From assembly GCA_003330885.1 (NCBI GenBank), contig CP030277.1, forward strand, positions 1-64,000: DNA of 64,000 nt. Direction: 5' to 3'. The notes under the pieces were generated by a model. That model saw only the letters and a program-made list of their open reading frames with translations, ran no database searches and was not told where the DNA came from. The position numbers and the translations under genes are program-made. The first letter of the stretch is position 1, and each line of letters begins with the position of its first letter. This document shows positions 15,127 to 23,870 of the stretch, piece after piece. Origin of the DNA: Rhodobiaceae bacterium. GTDB taxonomy: Bacteria > Pseudomonadota > Alphaproteobacteria > Parvibaculales > Parvibaculaceae.

Positions 15127-15377
15127 GACCGTCTGCCCTTCTTTGAAGGTTTCGGGCGCGCGATCTTTTTTGGCCAGGTCGTCCCTTCCGGCCAGTGATC
15201 TGACAGATATTGGAGCATGCGTTCTGCCCGCTGGATCGTGATGGGCTTGCCCTGGCGAATGCGATCCACCGTCGCGCCGCTACCACTCGCCAGCCTAGAA
15301 ATCGTGCTGGGCGCGCGGTTCGTCGCCTTTGCGAGGCGCTCACATAATTGGGGGATATGTTCGGCCGTGTTAATCAT
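15123..15377 (-). CDS. Cro/Cox-like HTH protein
   Basis: An 84-residue basic protein starting at the ATG at 15377 (MINTAEHIPQLCERLAKATNRAPSTISRLASGSGATVDRIRQG). The segment about 10-50 fits a helix-turn-helix (LAKATNRAPSTISRLASG). It is divergent from the S24 repressor across a 53-bp region rich in operator-like half-sites, the classical position of Cro/Cox. A longer open frame to 15698 crosses into the repressor gene and is not credible. It overlaps the Ogr-like gene by 4 bases. Confidence 0.75.
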   Translation of the reverse strand: MINTAEHIPQLCERLAKATNRAPSTISRLASGSGATVDRIRQGKPITIQRAERMLQYLSDHWPEGTTWPKKIARPKPSKKGRRS

Positions 15378-15386
15378 AGCACAATA

Positions 15387-15446
15387 TGTGTCACGACTAA
15401 CACTTGCTTGCAAGTGACAAATAGCTTTTCGTGTCAGACATGACAC
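15387..15446. promoter_or_regulatory. Divergent operator region of the lysis-lysogeny switch
   Basis: Between the Cro-like gene and the repressor are dyads suited to repressor binding: CACTTGC-TT-GCAAGTG (15401-15416) and GTGTCA-GACA-TGACAC (15431-15446), plus further GTGTCA/TGACA half-sites near 15389 and 15414. The second dyad overlaps both possible repressor start codons (GTG 15431, ATG 15440), suggesting autorepression. Exact promoters are not resolved. Confidence 0.6.
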
Positions 15447-16342
15447 AGCCTGACCTGGAGATTCTGCGCGTTGCGGTGCGGGAACAGATTGAAAAAGAGG
15501 GTCTTCGGCCATTTTCCGAGCGGACGGGCGTACCGCTGGGAAGGGTGCGGGGCTTCCTCGATGGGCGCGATAGTCCGTTTTCCAGCATCCGACAGTTGGC
15601 GGAAGCTGTAGGCATCGATTGGTACATCGGCGCGACGGGGCTTTTCGGTGAACGCATAAAGATCGCGCGCGAGGAAGCAGGTCTTTCCGTCGCCGCACTT
15701 TCCAGGCGTACTGGCAACATCACCGCATCGGCGATCAGCCAATTGGAGTCAGGACAATCGAAAGGTGCAAAGCCGGACAACCTGGTGGCGCTTTCCAAAG
15801 CACTTGGCGTTGAGGTCGTGTGGCTGGCGACTGGCGAGGGGCCCATGAAAAAGGGGCCGCGATCAGTTGACCAATTGAACGAAACTGCTCACTTTATGAA
15901 AGAAGCAGGCGCGGAGGATGAAAACACCGAGCCGGTGGATGTGCGGCGCCCGGGGCGTGTGCCGCTGTTGAGTTGGGTTCAAGCGGGGGAGTGGACCAGT
16001 GTCGAAAGTGCCTTTGAAGCACACCAGAGTGATGAATGGGTTTTGTGTCCAGTGCCCCACAGTGAGAAGACCTTTGTCCTGCGCGTTCGCGGGGCGTCCA
16101 TGGAACCAGAATATCACGACGGCGACTGGATCTTCATCGACCCGGAAGGGGCATCGGAAAACGGCTCCCATGTTGTTGTCATGCTCGACACGGGCAAGGA
16201 AGCAACCTTCAAGAAGCTTGTCGTTGAGGGGGACGAGAAGTTCCTTGAAGCCCTCAACCCAGACTGGCCCGACCGCGTCATCCGCATCAATGGCAACGCG
16301 TCCATCCTCGGCGTCGTCGTGTTCTCCGGCAAACCTCGGTAG
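15440..16342 (+). CDS. Self-cleaving phage repressor (XRE HTH + S24 peptidase)
   Basis: A 300-residue CI-like repressor. From the ATG: an HTH-like region (about 25-60), an XRE helix-turn-helix (about 70-125, LSVAALSRRTGNITASAISQLE), a linker, and a LexA/CI S24 domain. The cleavage site is A182-G183 in LSWVQAGEW. The catalytic dyad is S220 in RVRGASMEPEYHDGDW and a Lys near 258 in EATFKKL. It should hold the prophage silent and be inactivated by RecA-stimulated self-cleavage after DNA damage. An in-frame GTG at 15431 adds three residues; neither start has a good ribosome site, so a leaderless message is possible. Confidence 0.88.
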   Translation: MTQPDLEILRVAVREQIEKEGLRPFSERTGVPLGRVRGFLDGRDSPFSSIRQLAEAVGIDWYIGATGLFGERIKIAREEAGLSVAALSRRTGNITASAISQLESGQSKGAKPDNLVALSKALGVEVVWLATGEGPMKKGPRSVDQLNETAHFMKEAGAEDENTEPVDVRRPGRVPLLSWVQAGEWTSVESAFEAHQSDEWVLCPVPHSEKTFVLRVRGASMEPEYHDGDWIFIDPEGASENGSHVVVMLDTGKEATFKKLVVEGDEKFLEALNPDWPDRVIRINGNASILGVVVFSGKPR

Positions 16343-16428
16343 GTGGAGTATCGTCACCCAGCCACAATTGAGCACGATCAGCGCTGTTATCCCCGGCGAA
16401 TGGTCAGCTTGCTTGGGTGTTTTTTGAC

Positions 16429-17607
16429 ATGCCAGACCGAAAGTTAATTCAGAATATTCTAAAAGGGGAAGGGCAAAGATCTGATTTGTCCTTCAAGGAT
16501 CTGAAGCGAGCCAAGTTGGTGAGATGTGATTTGTACGGGGCAATTCTGGTTGGCACTGATTTTAGATCGGCCGACCTACGGAATTCCGACCTTTCAGAGA
16601 GCAACTTAACGAGAGCAACATTGAAGTCGGCAAACCTCAGTGGAGTGAAGTTGAATTATGCAGAGCTGAAGCAGGCAAACTGTTGGAAAGCGAACTTCGA
16701 AGCCGCAAACCTTCACTCCAGCAGTTTGTTTGAGGCCGATCTAACCGAAGCAAAGCTTATAAATGCAAACATGGAATGCAGCGATTGTGTCGGGGCCACA
16801 TTTCATTCGGCGGTACTTCGGGGCGCAAATTTTAAAGACGCCAATCTGACGAAAGCGCTGTTGCATGGGGCCGACCTTACCGCAGCCGATTTATTTGGTG
16901 CTGACCTAAATCTCGCATCCATTGACTTTGGAACAAAGATCGAGCTTCCAGCGGGATGGGAGGTTAGGGGCGATAAAATTCGGCGCATACACGATGACAC
17001 TATTGCGGGGACAGGGCGGAGGTCGTCTGTTGAGGCGCTCTCTACGGACGCAAAAGGTGATGCGGTTGATCAAGAAACCGCAATTCTCGGCATTCAGAAG
17101 CATATCTCCAAAGATCCGAACCTTTCTAACCAGCAATTGGCTTCGTTTGTTCAATTGTTTGAAGAACAGGTCTCATGGTTCAAAAGCAGAAAACCTAACA
17201 ATGCAGATGATCTCTGGGAAGAGCAGCTGGAGTTTCTGAACAGGACGTTTGACGGTTTCGTTTCCCTCCTCAACTCAATGCGCGCATTTGAGATGGAACC
17301 AACAGACGAGCGAGCGCGACATGCAGCCACTGAAGCTCTTTCTATCCGGACAAAATTGGCAACGTGGTGGGAAAAGAACAACCAGAAACTACTAGATGAA
17401 GTGGTTCCATCGGCCAGCACCGCAGTAGTAGGCGCCGCACAACTCGCAATCATAGGGGGAGCAACGGCGGCATTGACGGCTGCCACCGGCGTACCCGCGT
17501 TGGTTGCGCTAGGGTTATCAACAGCGGCAGTTGGAGGTGGAGCTCTAGGCAAGCAAGTGAAAAGTCTATGGAACAGCAGCGGCAGCCAAAAAGATTCAGA
17601 TAGCTAA
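16429..17607 (+). CDS. Pentapeptide repeat protein with hydrophobic C-terminal hairpin, prophage cargo
   Basis: A 392-residue protein. Residues about 18-165 form some 29 consecutive pentapeptides of the A(D/N)LXX type (RSADLRNSDLSESNLTRATL...), predicted to be a right-handed beta-helix. A helical middle follows (about 210-320). The C-terminus has two Ala/Gly-rich hydrophobic stretches (VVGAAQLAIIGGATAALTAA and VPALVALGLSTAAVGGGALG) that could insert in a membrane. ATG 16429 is preferred over GTG 16417. It lies just after the repressor on the same strand and may therefore be expressed in the lysogen. Function unknown; a lysogenic-conversion or exclusion role is inference. Confidence 0.8.
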   Translation: MPDRKLIQNILKGEGQRSDLSFKDLKRAKLVRCDLYGAILVGTDFRSADLRNSDLSESNLTRATLKSANLSGVKLNYAELKQANCWKANFEAANLHSSSLFEADLTEAKLINANMECSDCVGATFHSAVLRGANFKDANLTKALLHGADLTAADLFGADLNLASIDFGTKIELPAGWEVRGDKIRRIHDDTIAGTGRRSSVEALSTDAKGDAVDQETAILGIQKHISKDPNLSNQQLASFVQLFEEQVSWFKSRKPNNADDLWEEQLEFLNRTFDGFVSLLNSMRAFEMEPTDERARHAATEALSIRTKLATWWEKNNQKLLDEVVPSASTAVVGAAQLAIIGGATAALTAATGVPALVALGLSTAAVGGGALGKQVKSLWNSSGSQKDSDS

Positions 17608-17616
17608 CTGGCCATC

Positions 17617-18210
17617 CTATGGTTTCCGGCTTAGGCCATTGAGTTTGTCGAAAAGAAACGTGATCCCATAGATGCTCAGGAGCGCATAGTGTGCGATGAA
17701 AAACAAAACAACGCCAATAGATATGTCGCGTACCAGCGGAAAATAAACACCAGAAAGATATTGGAAATCCAGCACAGTTAGCAAAATGTAGACAATGATG
17801 AAGACTATACCAAGTGTGCAAAGGTATCCGAAGAGCAAGCTGATATATTGCCGTAGTGTGAGTTGTTCTAGGAAATATTCATGATCTGTATTGCTCCATT
17901 TCCAAATTTCAGCCCGCGTCCCCTTTAGCTCTTCGTCAAGGAGCTGTCGCTCGAAGGTTGCAAAGGCACCTAGTGCGGCTAGGTGAAATGGAACAACAAA
18001 GACCATGAACTGGAAGACATTCTTCGTGATAGACGTGATGAAATCAGCAATGAAGGCATCCGGAAACTGGCAGTACAAAAAGAGCATGATTGCCGTAAAA
18101 CCTGTCGGGAGTACGACCTCATACATGCGCTTGGATTTCCAAAAGCCATTGTCACCTTGAATGGAAAGAAAGCGCGTAGATGAAAATATCTCCTTCAGCC
18201 ACCAAAACAT
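17617..18210 (-). CDS. Four-TM membrane protein of a coupled two-gene cargo operon
   Basis: A 197-residue integral membrane protein with four hydrophobic segments (about residues 31-48, 66-87, 123-146 and 158-182) and a hydrophilic loop between the second and third (FERQLLDEELKGTRAEIWKWSNTDHEYFLEQ). No family recognised. Its ATG begins only 2 bases after the stop of the 335-aa gene, so translation is coupled. It converges with the pentapeptide gene (9-base gap). Such a soluble-plus-membrane pair fits a sensor/effector abortive-infection pattern, but that is inference only. Confidence 0.75.
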   Translation of the reverse strand: MFWWLKEIFSSTRFLSIQGDNGFWKSKRMYEVVLPTGFTAIMLFLYCQFPDAFIADFITSITKNVFQFMVFVVPFHLAALGAFATFERQLLDEELKGTRAEIWKWSNTDHEYFLEQLTLRQYISLLFGYLCTLGIVFIIVYILLTVLDFQYLSGVYFPLVRDISIGVVLFFIAHYALLSIYGITFLFDKLNGLSRKP

Positions 18211-18212
18211 TG

Positions 18213-19220
18213 CTAGCTCCAGTTTGACTTATTTGAAATAGCCTTTATCGCTGCCGCATGAAGTTGTGGGTGCAGCTTTCCGATGATTTCTGGAATTTTG
18301 TCAGTTACGCCTTTGGCGAGAACCTTTTTGCAGTAACGCATATCGGTAGTGTCCAGATCTTTCAGCTTTGCCGCTCGGGGGTTTTGGATTGGATCGCCGT
18401 CATCATCTACAAGTTCCAATTGGTAGTCTTCAAAATTCACCTCACCTAGCGCCTCTCGAACGTGGCCGATCAGAGACTTGACCTTTGAATATTCCTTTGT
18501 GGGAACAATGCGAGCATGAAGTTGAACGTCTAGCTTGTTGATCTTTGGTTCATCAGCTTCTCCATCGAAGTCCTTAGTCCCTCGTTTGAGCTTAAAGCCA
18601 CCGATTTTTCCTTCCTTTAGGTCATCCTCAAGTTTGGCATTTTGTTGCGGATGGAAGCGAACAGTCGGTAGATAAAGGATTTCCTCGGGCTTCTCTCTTT
18701 TTGAGCGTACTTTTTTCTTGGCGGTGTATTTATCCGGGTGGTCCTCAGCGTATCTCACAAGAAGTTTGGCGAAGTAGTCCCTTGCCAAAATTCGACTAAT
18801 ACCAGGCGTTTGTTCCATTGCCATAGGGTACCGACCAGCGTCAGTGCCTGCAATTTCCTGCTTCGAAATAACGATGTGGCAGGATGTGCCCGGAACGAAG
18901 CCTTCTTCTGTCGTCTCTATAACGGAAATTTCTTGCGTCGTCGGGTTCACAAAGCCAGGTAGCGCTTTGTCGGGATTGCCTCTGATGAGCAGGACAGAAA
19001 AGTATTTGTCATTGTCATCTAAGTCAGCAATGTAAATAGCATTTGACTGATCATCTGGATTGCCGGTTTTGACACTGGCACCGGCGATGAATGCGACTGT
19101 CTCCTTCTTCTCGTGGTAGTGCTTACAGGTGGCGACAAAATCTTGGAGTGTTACAGTTACATCGACTGCTGGTCTGCGCCCCATGCCTGCCTTGAGAAGA
19201 TGAAAATAGTGCTCGGCCAT
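18213..19220 (-). CDS. Soluble 335-aa protein of a coupled two-gene cargo operon
   Basis: A soluble, charged protein with no motif I recognise. The N-terminus (MAEHYFHLLKAGMGRRPAVDVTVTLQDFVA) looks like a mixed alpha/beta domain; a lysine/arginine-rich linker lies near residue 165-180 (TAKKKVRSKREKPEE), followed by a second alpha/beta half and a helical C-terminus. ATG 19220 is chosen because GGGGAGG precedes it by 4 bases; the frame is open to 19355 but without such a site. The gene is upstream of and coupled to the four-TM protein. It lies next to the late gene D, a usual place for morons in P2-like phages. Confidence 0.75.
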   Translation of the reverse strand: MAEHYFHLLKAGMGRRPAVDVTVTLQDFVATCKHYHEKKETVAFIAGASVKTGNPDDQSNAIYIADLDDNDKYFSVLLIRGNPDKALPGFVNPTTQEISVIETTEEGFVPGTSCHIVISKQEIAGTDAGRYPMAMEQTPGISRILARDYFAKLLVRYAEDHPDKYTAKKKVRSKREKPEEILYLPTVRFHPQQNAKLEDDLKEGKIGGFKLKRGTKDFDGEADEPKINKLDVQLHARIVPTKEYSKVKSLIGHVREALGEVNFEDYQLELVDDDGDPIQNPRAAKLKDLDTTDMRYCKKVLAKGVTDKIPEIIGKLHPQLHAAAIKAISNKSNWS

Positions 19221-19347
19221 GTTGCCTCCCCTTGTTACAACAATGGTACTTGTGTGATATTTCCATGCAATGCCTATTTTACCAAATTGAGGCTTACTGA
19301 CTTCCGAAATTCTTGAGTTTGTTGGGGAAATGGAGAGTGGGGACAGT

Positions 19348-20334
19348 TTACTCATTTGAGTTCAGCTCCGCTTTCGTCACCAATCCGCTGTCATTGAGCG
19401 TGTGCTCCACCGGACCACAGATCCACCTGTGACCTGTGATTTCTGCTTTCCACCCCACAAGAGTCACAGGTGTTTCCGGCAACAGGTCCGGCCTGCCAAT
19501 GGCGAGGGTGAGGGACATGGTGTAACGCCCGCGCTCAATGCGGTTCCACTCTGCCTTTGCGGCGGCTTTCGCTTCTGCCTCTGATGCGAATGTCTCCAGG
19601 AGGGTTTTGAGTTTCCTGGCATCGCTCTCACTCTCCGCCAGGACGGCCCGCGTCACAGCGCCCGCCACGTCGTACCAATTGGCTTTCACGCCTGAATAGT
19701 CGGAACTGCCTTCAAGGTTCTGAAAGCTGTGACTGTCCCCATCCTGCCTGTTGATCGTAATGCCGGGCAGGGAGGTGCCGCCTGCCGTGGTGCCGCGCCC
19801 CATTGGCATAAACAGAACCCGTCCTGCTTTCACCGTCGCAATGGCATCATGCAGGCGGCCGAGCCGCGTGAGCAGGTGCCCGTCGCTTTCATCTGTCTGG
19901 TCAATATGACCGGGGTTTGTCCAGGCAAGGCTTTCTTCAATTGCCGCCTCAAGCCCATGATCGCCTGCAATGGTTTTTAGAATGTCGCCGAGAGGCATGT
20001 CCCTGAAGGACCGGCGTTTCTGCTCGTTGAGAGACTTATGGTAATCGGCAGAGCGTGCCCTGAGTGTCAGCCTGTCCGGCGGGCCAGAATGGCTCGCTTC
20101 ATCAACAATATAGGTGCCCTTGTCCACGAGCCCGGTCTCCTTGAAACCGAGAGAGACCTGCACTTCAGCCCCACGGCGTGGGATGTCCAAACGTCCGTCT
20201 GCATCGTCGAGCGTGAGGGACAGCTCATCTGCTTCAAAGCCTCTTTTGTCAGAGAGCGTCAAGTCGATGAGCCGACCAGAGATCGTAGGCGTGATAGAAC
20301 GCCCGGCGACCGAAATGTCATAATCAGGTGTCAT
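19348..20334 (-). CDS. D: Phage late control protein D (baseplate hub)
   Basis: A 328-residue GpD-family protein, which forms the tail hub between spike and tube in contractile tails. Family features include the start PDYDISVAGRSITPTISGRLIDLTLSDKRGFEADELSLTLDD, the LRGAEVQVSLGF-like strand, LTLRARSADYHKSLNEQKRRSF and the C-terminal GHRWICGPVEHTLNDSGLVT. It overlaps gene U by 4 bases and is the last gene of the leftward tail operon. Confidence 0.92.
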   Translation of the reverse strand: MTPDYDISVAGRSITPTISGRLIDLTLSDKRGFEADELSLTLDDADGRLDIPRRGAEVQVSLGFKETGLVDKGTYIVDEASHSGPPDRLTLRARSADYHKSLNEQKRRSFRDMPLGDILKTIAGDHGLEAAIEESLAWTNPGHIDQTDESDGHLLTRLGRLHDAIATVKAGRVLFMPMGRGTTAGGTSLPGITINRQDGDSHSFQNLEGSSDYSGVKANWYDVAGAVTRAVLAESESDARKLKTLLETFASEAEAKAAAKAEWNRIERGRYTMSLTLAIGRPDLLPETPVTLVGWKAEITGHRWICGPVEHTLNDSGLVTKAELNSNE

Positions 20335-20765
20335 GCAAAGCCCGTTGCCTGCAGGTCTGCGCTTGTGAGGTCAGCCAAATCCACAATGTCGTCTGGCTCA
20401 TGATGCAGCCTCATATTGAAGTCAATCTGGCGGGCCACGCCGTCTTTCAGGAAAATCTTCCGGGTCTCGCTTAAGGACCGAATGGTCCAGTAGCCCATCA
20501 TGGCCCCTTGACCATCCATAAGGGCATAGGCCTTGCCGCCATTCATCATGGCGCGCAGGAGATCGAGATTGTCTGCACCGCCGGTAAAGCCTGGGTGTAG
20601 CGTGCCCGTTAGAGTGATCGTGTCAGCGCCCGGCCCTAAGAATTGCGAGGACGCGCGCAGCCCCACACGATTGTTCTTTCCAAATTCGGCACTGCTCGAT
20701 CGCTGCAATTCCTGATAGGCGGCTGTGGGCACGGAAAAGATAAAAACACCGAGGCTCATCATCAT
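20331..20765 (-). CDS. U: Phage tail protein U
   Basis: A 144-residue GpU-type protein, which P2-like phages need to terminate tail tubes. Recognisable by MMMSLGVFIFSVPTAAYQELQRSSSAEFGKN...LGPGADTITLTGTLHPGFTGG and the MMGYWTIRSLSETRKIFLKDGVARQIDFNMRL block. It lies between T and D with 6-base and overlapping junctions, the canonical P2 order. Confidence 0.9.
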   Translation of the reverse strand: MMMSLGVFIFSVPTAAYQELQRSSSAEFGKNNRVGLRASSQFLGPGADTITLTGTLHPGFTGGADNLDLLRAMMNGGKAYALMDGQGAMMGYWTIRSLSETRKIFLKDGVARQIDFNMRLHHEPDDIVDLADLTSADLQATGFA

Positions 20766-20771
20766 TTTGGC

Positions 20772-23291
20772 TTACCTCTGATCAAAGAGGGAGGAGCGAT
20801 TGCGGGCTTCACGTTCCCGGTCGCGGGCGTCGAGCTCTGCGCGCACCTGGCGAGCGATCTCGTGCGCATCCATGCCCGGTGCGGCATGAATATGGATTTC
20901 CACGTTGCTCTGGCTCACGCTGTTTTGCGGTGCGGCCCCCGCGTAAGCTGGAACCGCTGCCACTGTTGCGGCCACGGCTCCTGTTGCCAGCGTGCGCGGC
21001 AGAGAACCTCCGAGCCTGGAAACCGCATTGACGGCCTTCTGTCCGCTTCCGGTGATCCCATCTGCCAGGCCTTCAGAGACGAAACCGCCCAGGCGGGCGA
21101 ACACCCGGCTTGGAGAGCGAATGCCCATAACCGAGCTGAAGGTGCCGGTGATCAGGTCACCAATGTTGCTGATTGTCTCGGTAAGGTCGCTCCACGCGCC
21201 CACAATGCCGTCTATCAGTCCGTCCACAAGGGCGGCGCCAAAGCCTGTAAAGGTCTCCGGCAGCTCCGCGCCGAACCAGTTCAGCACGGTCGCAAAACTC
21301 CGATAGAAAAGCCCCATGGGCGACCAATTGATGATGGCGGCTGTAATTGAGCCAATGCCCCCGGCGAAGGTGGCTTTTACCTCCGCCCATTTGGCGCTGA
21401 AGAATTCGCTGATTGGCTCCCAGTTTCTATAGATGAGATAGGCCGCTCCGGCTATGAGGGCGATGCCCCCGATGAACCATCCAATGGGTGTGAATAGGAG
21501 CGTATTCCCTAGAAACAAGACGGCGCTTGCGACTTTCATGAGGAGGGGGCCGAGCAAGGCAGCTTTCAGTCCCACGGTTGTGAGGGCAAATTTGGCTATG
21601 GCAAAAGGCCCGACAATGCCCGCAACGGCAAGAGCCAATCCTCCCACGACGGTCCAGAGGGCCGCTACTGCGCCCACAATGGTGAAGAGCGTGCCCGCCA
21701 GGCGTGGGTTCTCCCGCACCCAGGTTGTGATGCCTCTTGTGACGCTGGTAATGCCCTGAACAATGCTGCGCAAGCCGCCGGTCTGGGTATCAGACAGGGC
21801 AATGTTCAAGCCCTCCCAGGCACTGGCAAGTCCCTTCAGGTCGCCCGCCGTATTGTCCGCCATCTCGCGCGCCACGCGGGCAGCTTCCCCATGGGCATTG
21901 TTCAACACCTCAATGAACTGCATGACGGCACCAGCACCACTATTGCCGACGAGTTTTGCGAGCGCGCCGCCTGCGCGCAAGCCCGCAATGTCATTGAAGA
22001 AACCAAGGCGCTCAGACGACCCCAGATTTTCTGTTTTAAGCGCAACTTCCGCCAAAAGGTCCGGTATCGCTCTCATGTTGCCGGCCGCATCATCTGTCTT
22101 GATGCCCAACTTGTCGAAGGCCTTTGCCGCCGCGGCAGGGCCAGCAGCAAAGCGGGAATAGATGGAGCGAAGCGCCGTGCCTGCATCACTTGCCTGAATG
22201 CCGGAATTGCCCAGGAGGCCCGCCATGGCAGATGCTTCCTGGAAGGAGGCGCCCAGCTCGTTTGCCACGGGCCCTACATATTTCATGGTCTCGCCCAGTT
22301 GGCCCAAGTCCACATTGGAGCGGGTGAAGGTGGCGGTGAGCGCGTCGCCCACTTCCCCCATGCGGGAGGCGTCCAGATCAAATGTGGAGAGAATGTTAGA
22401 GGCTATGTTCGCCGTTTCGGCTAGGTCTGTACGCCCTGCCTTTGCAAGATCAAGCACACCTGGCATAGAGGCGATGACCTCAGTGGCGTCAAAGCCCGCC
22501 ATGGCCAGAAACTCCATGCCCGCCGCTGCTTCACTTGCCGAGAATTGAGTTGTGGATCCAAGCTCCAGGGCCTGCGCGCGCAGGTCCGCAAACGCCTTGG
22601 AGCTTTTATCCACGCGGGAAATCGCCCCAACAGCGCTCATCTGTTCATCAAAACTAATACCTGGTGTCACAGTGCTGGCCAATCCGCGCAGGGCCATGCC
22701 ACCGGAGGCCATGCCCGCCGCTCCCACAAAGGCCGCCCCTGATTGGGTCTGTAAGGTCTTGCGGTAGCGCTCGCTTGCTCTGCGCAGTTTGTTTTGGTTT
22801 TCAGTGGCCCGCCGAAGAGCGCGTTGTTGTTGGTCCAGACGTCTATTCGTCGAGGCGATTTTCTGGGCAGTACGGACCTGTTCCTGACCCAGCTTTTTGA
22901 CGTTGATGCCTGCACGGGTCAAAGCCGAGCGGCTGGCTTGCAATTCTGTACGGTGAGCTGTCTGCTTGAGTTTTAGCTCTTTGACACGCTTTGCTGCTGT
23001 CTGCGCAGCGCGTGCCATTTTGTTGGTTCGGTTCGCTGTGGTTTTATAGGCGCGGGTGAGCCTCTGGGCTTCTTTCTGGGCTTTCGCGAGTTCAAGGCTG
23101 GTGGCTTGTGATTGACGCTTGAGGCTCGCAAAGCCTGTCATGCGCTTCTGAGTGTCATTCAGCGACTTAAGTTCCTTGGCTGTCTTGCCAAGGGTCTTTT
23201 GCATCGTGCCGGATGTCTTGATGATGTTCTTGAAGGGCTTGGAGGCCTTGTCAAACCCTTCAGCTGTGATCTTGAATTTCAGATCTTTCAT
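20772..23291 (-). CDS. T: Phage tail tape measure protein T
   Basis: The 839-residue tape measure protein sets tail length and acts in DNA entry. Residues 1-190 are a long lysine/arginine-rich coiled coil; then comes the TMP core domain (ASTVTPGISFDEQMSAVGAISRV...SEAAAGMEFLAMAGFDATEVIASMPG). A hydrophobic zone with several potential membrane segments follows (about 535-650), then the MGIRSPSRVFARLGGFVSEGLADGI motif. It starts 13 bases after the E' stop. Length is within the usual range for P2-like phages. Confidence 0.93.
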   Translation of the reverse strand: MKDLKFKITAEGFDKASKPFKNIIKTSGTMQKTLGKTAKELKSLNDTQKRMTGFASLKRQSQATSLELAKAQKEAQRLTRAYKTTANRTNKMARAAQTAAKRVKELKLKQTAHRTELQASRSALTRAGINVKKLGQEQVRTAQKIASTNRRLDQQQRALRRATENQNKLRRASERYRKTLQTQSGAAFVGAAGMASGGMALRGLASTVTPGISFDEQMSAVGAISRVDKSSKAFADLRAQALELGSTTQFSASEAAAGMEFLAMAGFDATEVIASMPGVLDLAKAGRTDLAETANIASNILSTFDLDASRMGEVGDALTATFTRSNVDLGQLGETMKYVGPVANELGASFQEASAMAGLLGNSGIQASDAGTALRSIYSRFAAGPAAAAKAFDKLGIKTDDAAGNMRAIPDLLAEVALKTENLGSSERLGFFNDIAGLRAGGALAKLVGNSGAGAVMQFIEVLNNAHGEAARVAREMADNTAGDLKGLASAWEGLNIALSDTQTGGLRSIVQGITSVTRGITTWVRENPRLAGTLFTIVGAVAALWTVVGGLALAVAGIVGPFAIAKFALTTVGLKAALLGPLLMKVASAVLFLGNTLLFTPIGWFIGGIALIAGAAYLIYRNWEPISEFFSAKWAEVKATFAGGIGSITAAIINWSPMGLFYRSFATVLNWFGAELPETFTGFGAALVDGLIDGIVGAWSDLTETISNIGDLITGTFSSVMGIRSPSRVFARLGGFVSEGLADGITGSGQKAVNAVSRLGGSLPRTLATGAVAATVAAVPAYAGAAPQNSVSQSNVEIHIHAAPGMDAHEIARQVRAELDARDREREARNRSSLFDQR

Positions 23292-23303
23292 CTCAGCACA
23301 CTT

Positions 23304-23779
23304 TCATCGCTGCTTGTTGGCGCGCTTTACGTCGTCATTGCGCTCATGGGCGATCTTTAGCCAGTCCAGAAACTCATCTAGCGACATGTCACTCAGCAGG
23401 CTTGGCGGCCATCCCCCACCGAACACGAGGTTGATAAACCCCCAGGCCTGCGCAATGTCGGCGGGAATTACTTTCCCTCAATCATCTCATTTGTGGCTTT
23501 GATCAAAGACATGAGGTCAGCAATGTCCACATGTGCCACAACCTGCTCAGATGTCAGCGCGGGTGTGAGGACGCGCGGCAGATATTCGTAATAGGTGTCG
23601 GCGTCCGCCTGGAGAAGATTGCCGATGGACAGTCCGCGAAGATCACCGGGTGTTGGACGGCGGATCGTCAACTTGTCGATTTTGTTCTCACCATTGCCGC
23701 TCAGGTCGAATGGCTCTGTCAGGGGTACGGTGGTTGATGTTTTCTTCGCCTTGGTTGGCACTTGGGCTTTTTCTGGCAT
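23304..23779 (-). CDS. E': Tail assembly fusion protein E+E' made by -1 frameshift
   Basis: Gene E (start 23779) reaches its TAA at 23468-23470. Just before the stop is the heptamer GGGAAAG (23471-23477), which in frame reads G-GGA-AAG and fits X-XXY-YYZ. Slipping back one base continues into an open frame ending at TGA 23304-23306. This adds 55 residues: VIPADIAQAWGFINLVFGGG then WPPSLLSDMSLDEFLDWL and a charged tail. The W...WPPS.L..MSL.E...W pattern is that of P2 E'. The E+E' fusion (about 158 residues) is the tape-measure chaperone; the ratio of E to E+E' is set by the slip. Confidence 0.85.
23468..23779 (-). CDS. E: Phage tail assembly protein E
   Basis: A 103-residue GpE-family tail assembly chaperone (FDLSGNGENKIDKLTIRRPTPGDLRGLSIGNLLQADADTYYEYLPRVLTPALTSEQVVAHVDIADLMSLIKATNEMIEGK). 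It resembles Mu/P2-type tail chaperones with a compact helical C-terminus. It lies between the tube protein and the tape measure gene and is the zero-frame product of the E/E' frameshift. Confidence 0.87.
   Translation of the reverse strand: MPEKAQVPTKAKKTSTTVPLTEPFDLSGNGENKIDKLTIRRPTPGDLRGLSIGNLLQADADTYYEYLPRVLTPALTSEQVVAHVDIADLMSLIKATNEMIEGK
23471..23477 (-). promoter_or_regulatory. Programmed -1 ribosomal frameshift site (GGGAAAG)
   Basis: On the minus strand the codons GAG GGA AAG TAA end gene E. The heptamer G-GGA-AAG lies directly before the stop, allowing both tRNAs to re-pair on GGG and AAA. The downstream -1 frame encodes an E'-like extension of 55 residues, the expected product in P2-like tail operons. 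Confidence 0.8.
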
Positions 23780-23870
23780 GGGGTCTCTCCGGTCTGTTGT
23801 GGTGTGGGTTCAGCGTCAATGTTTGAGGTGGGGTGTCAGTGGCGATAGTCGCCACCAACGGGTGTGTGGT

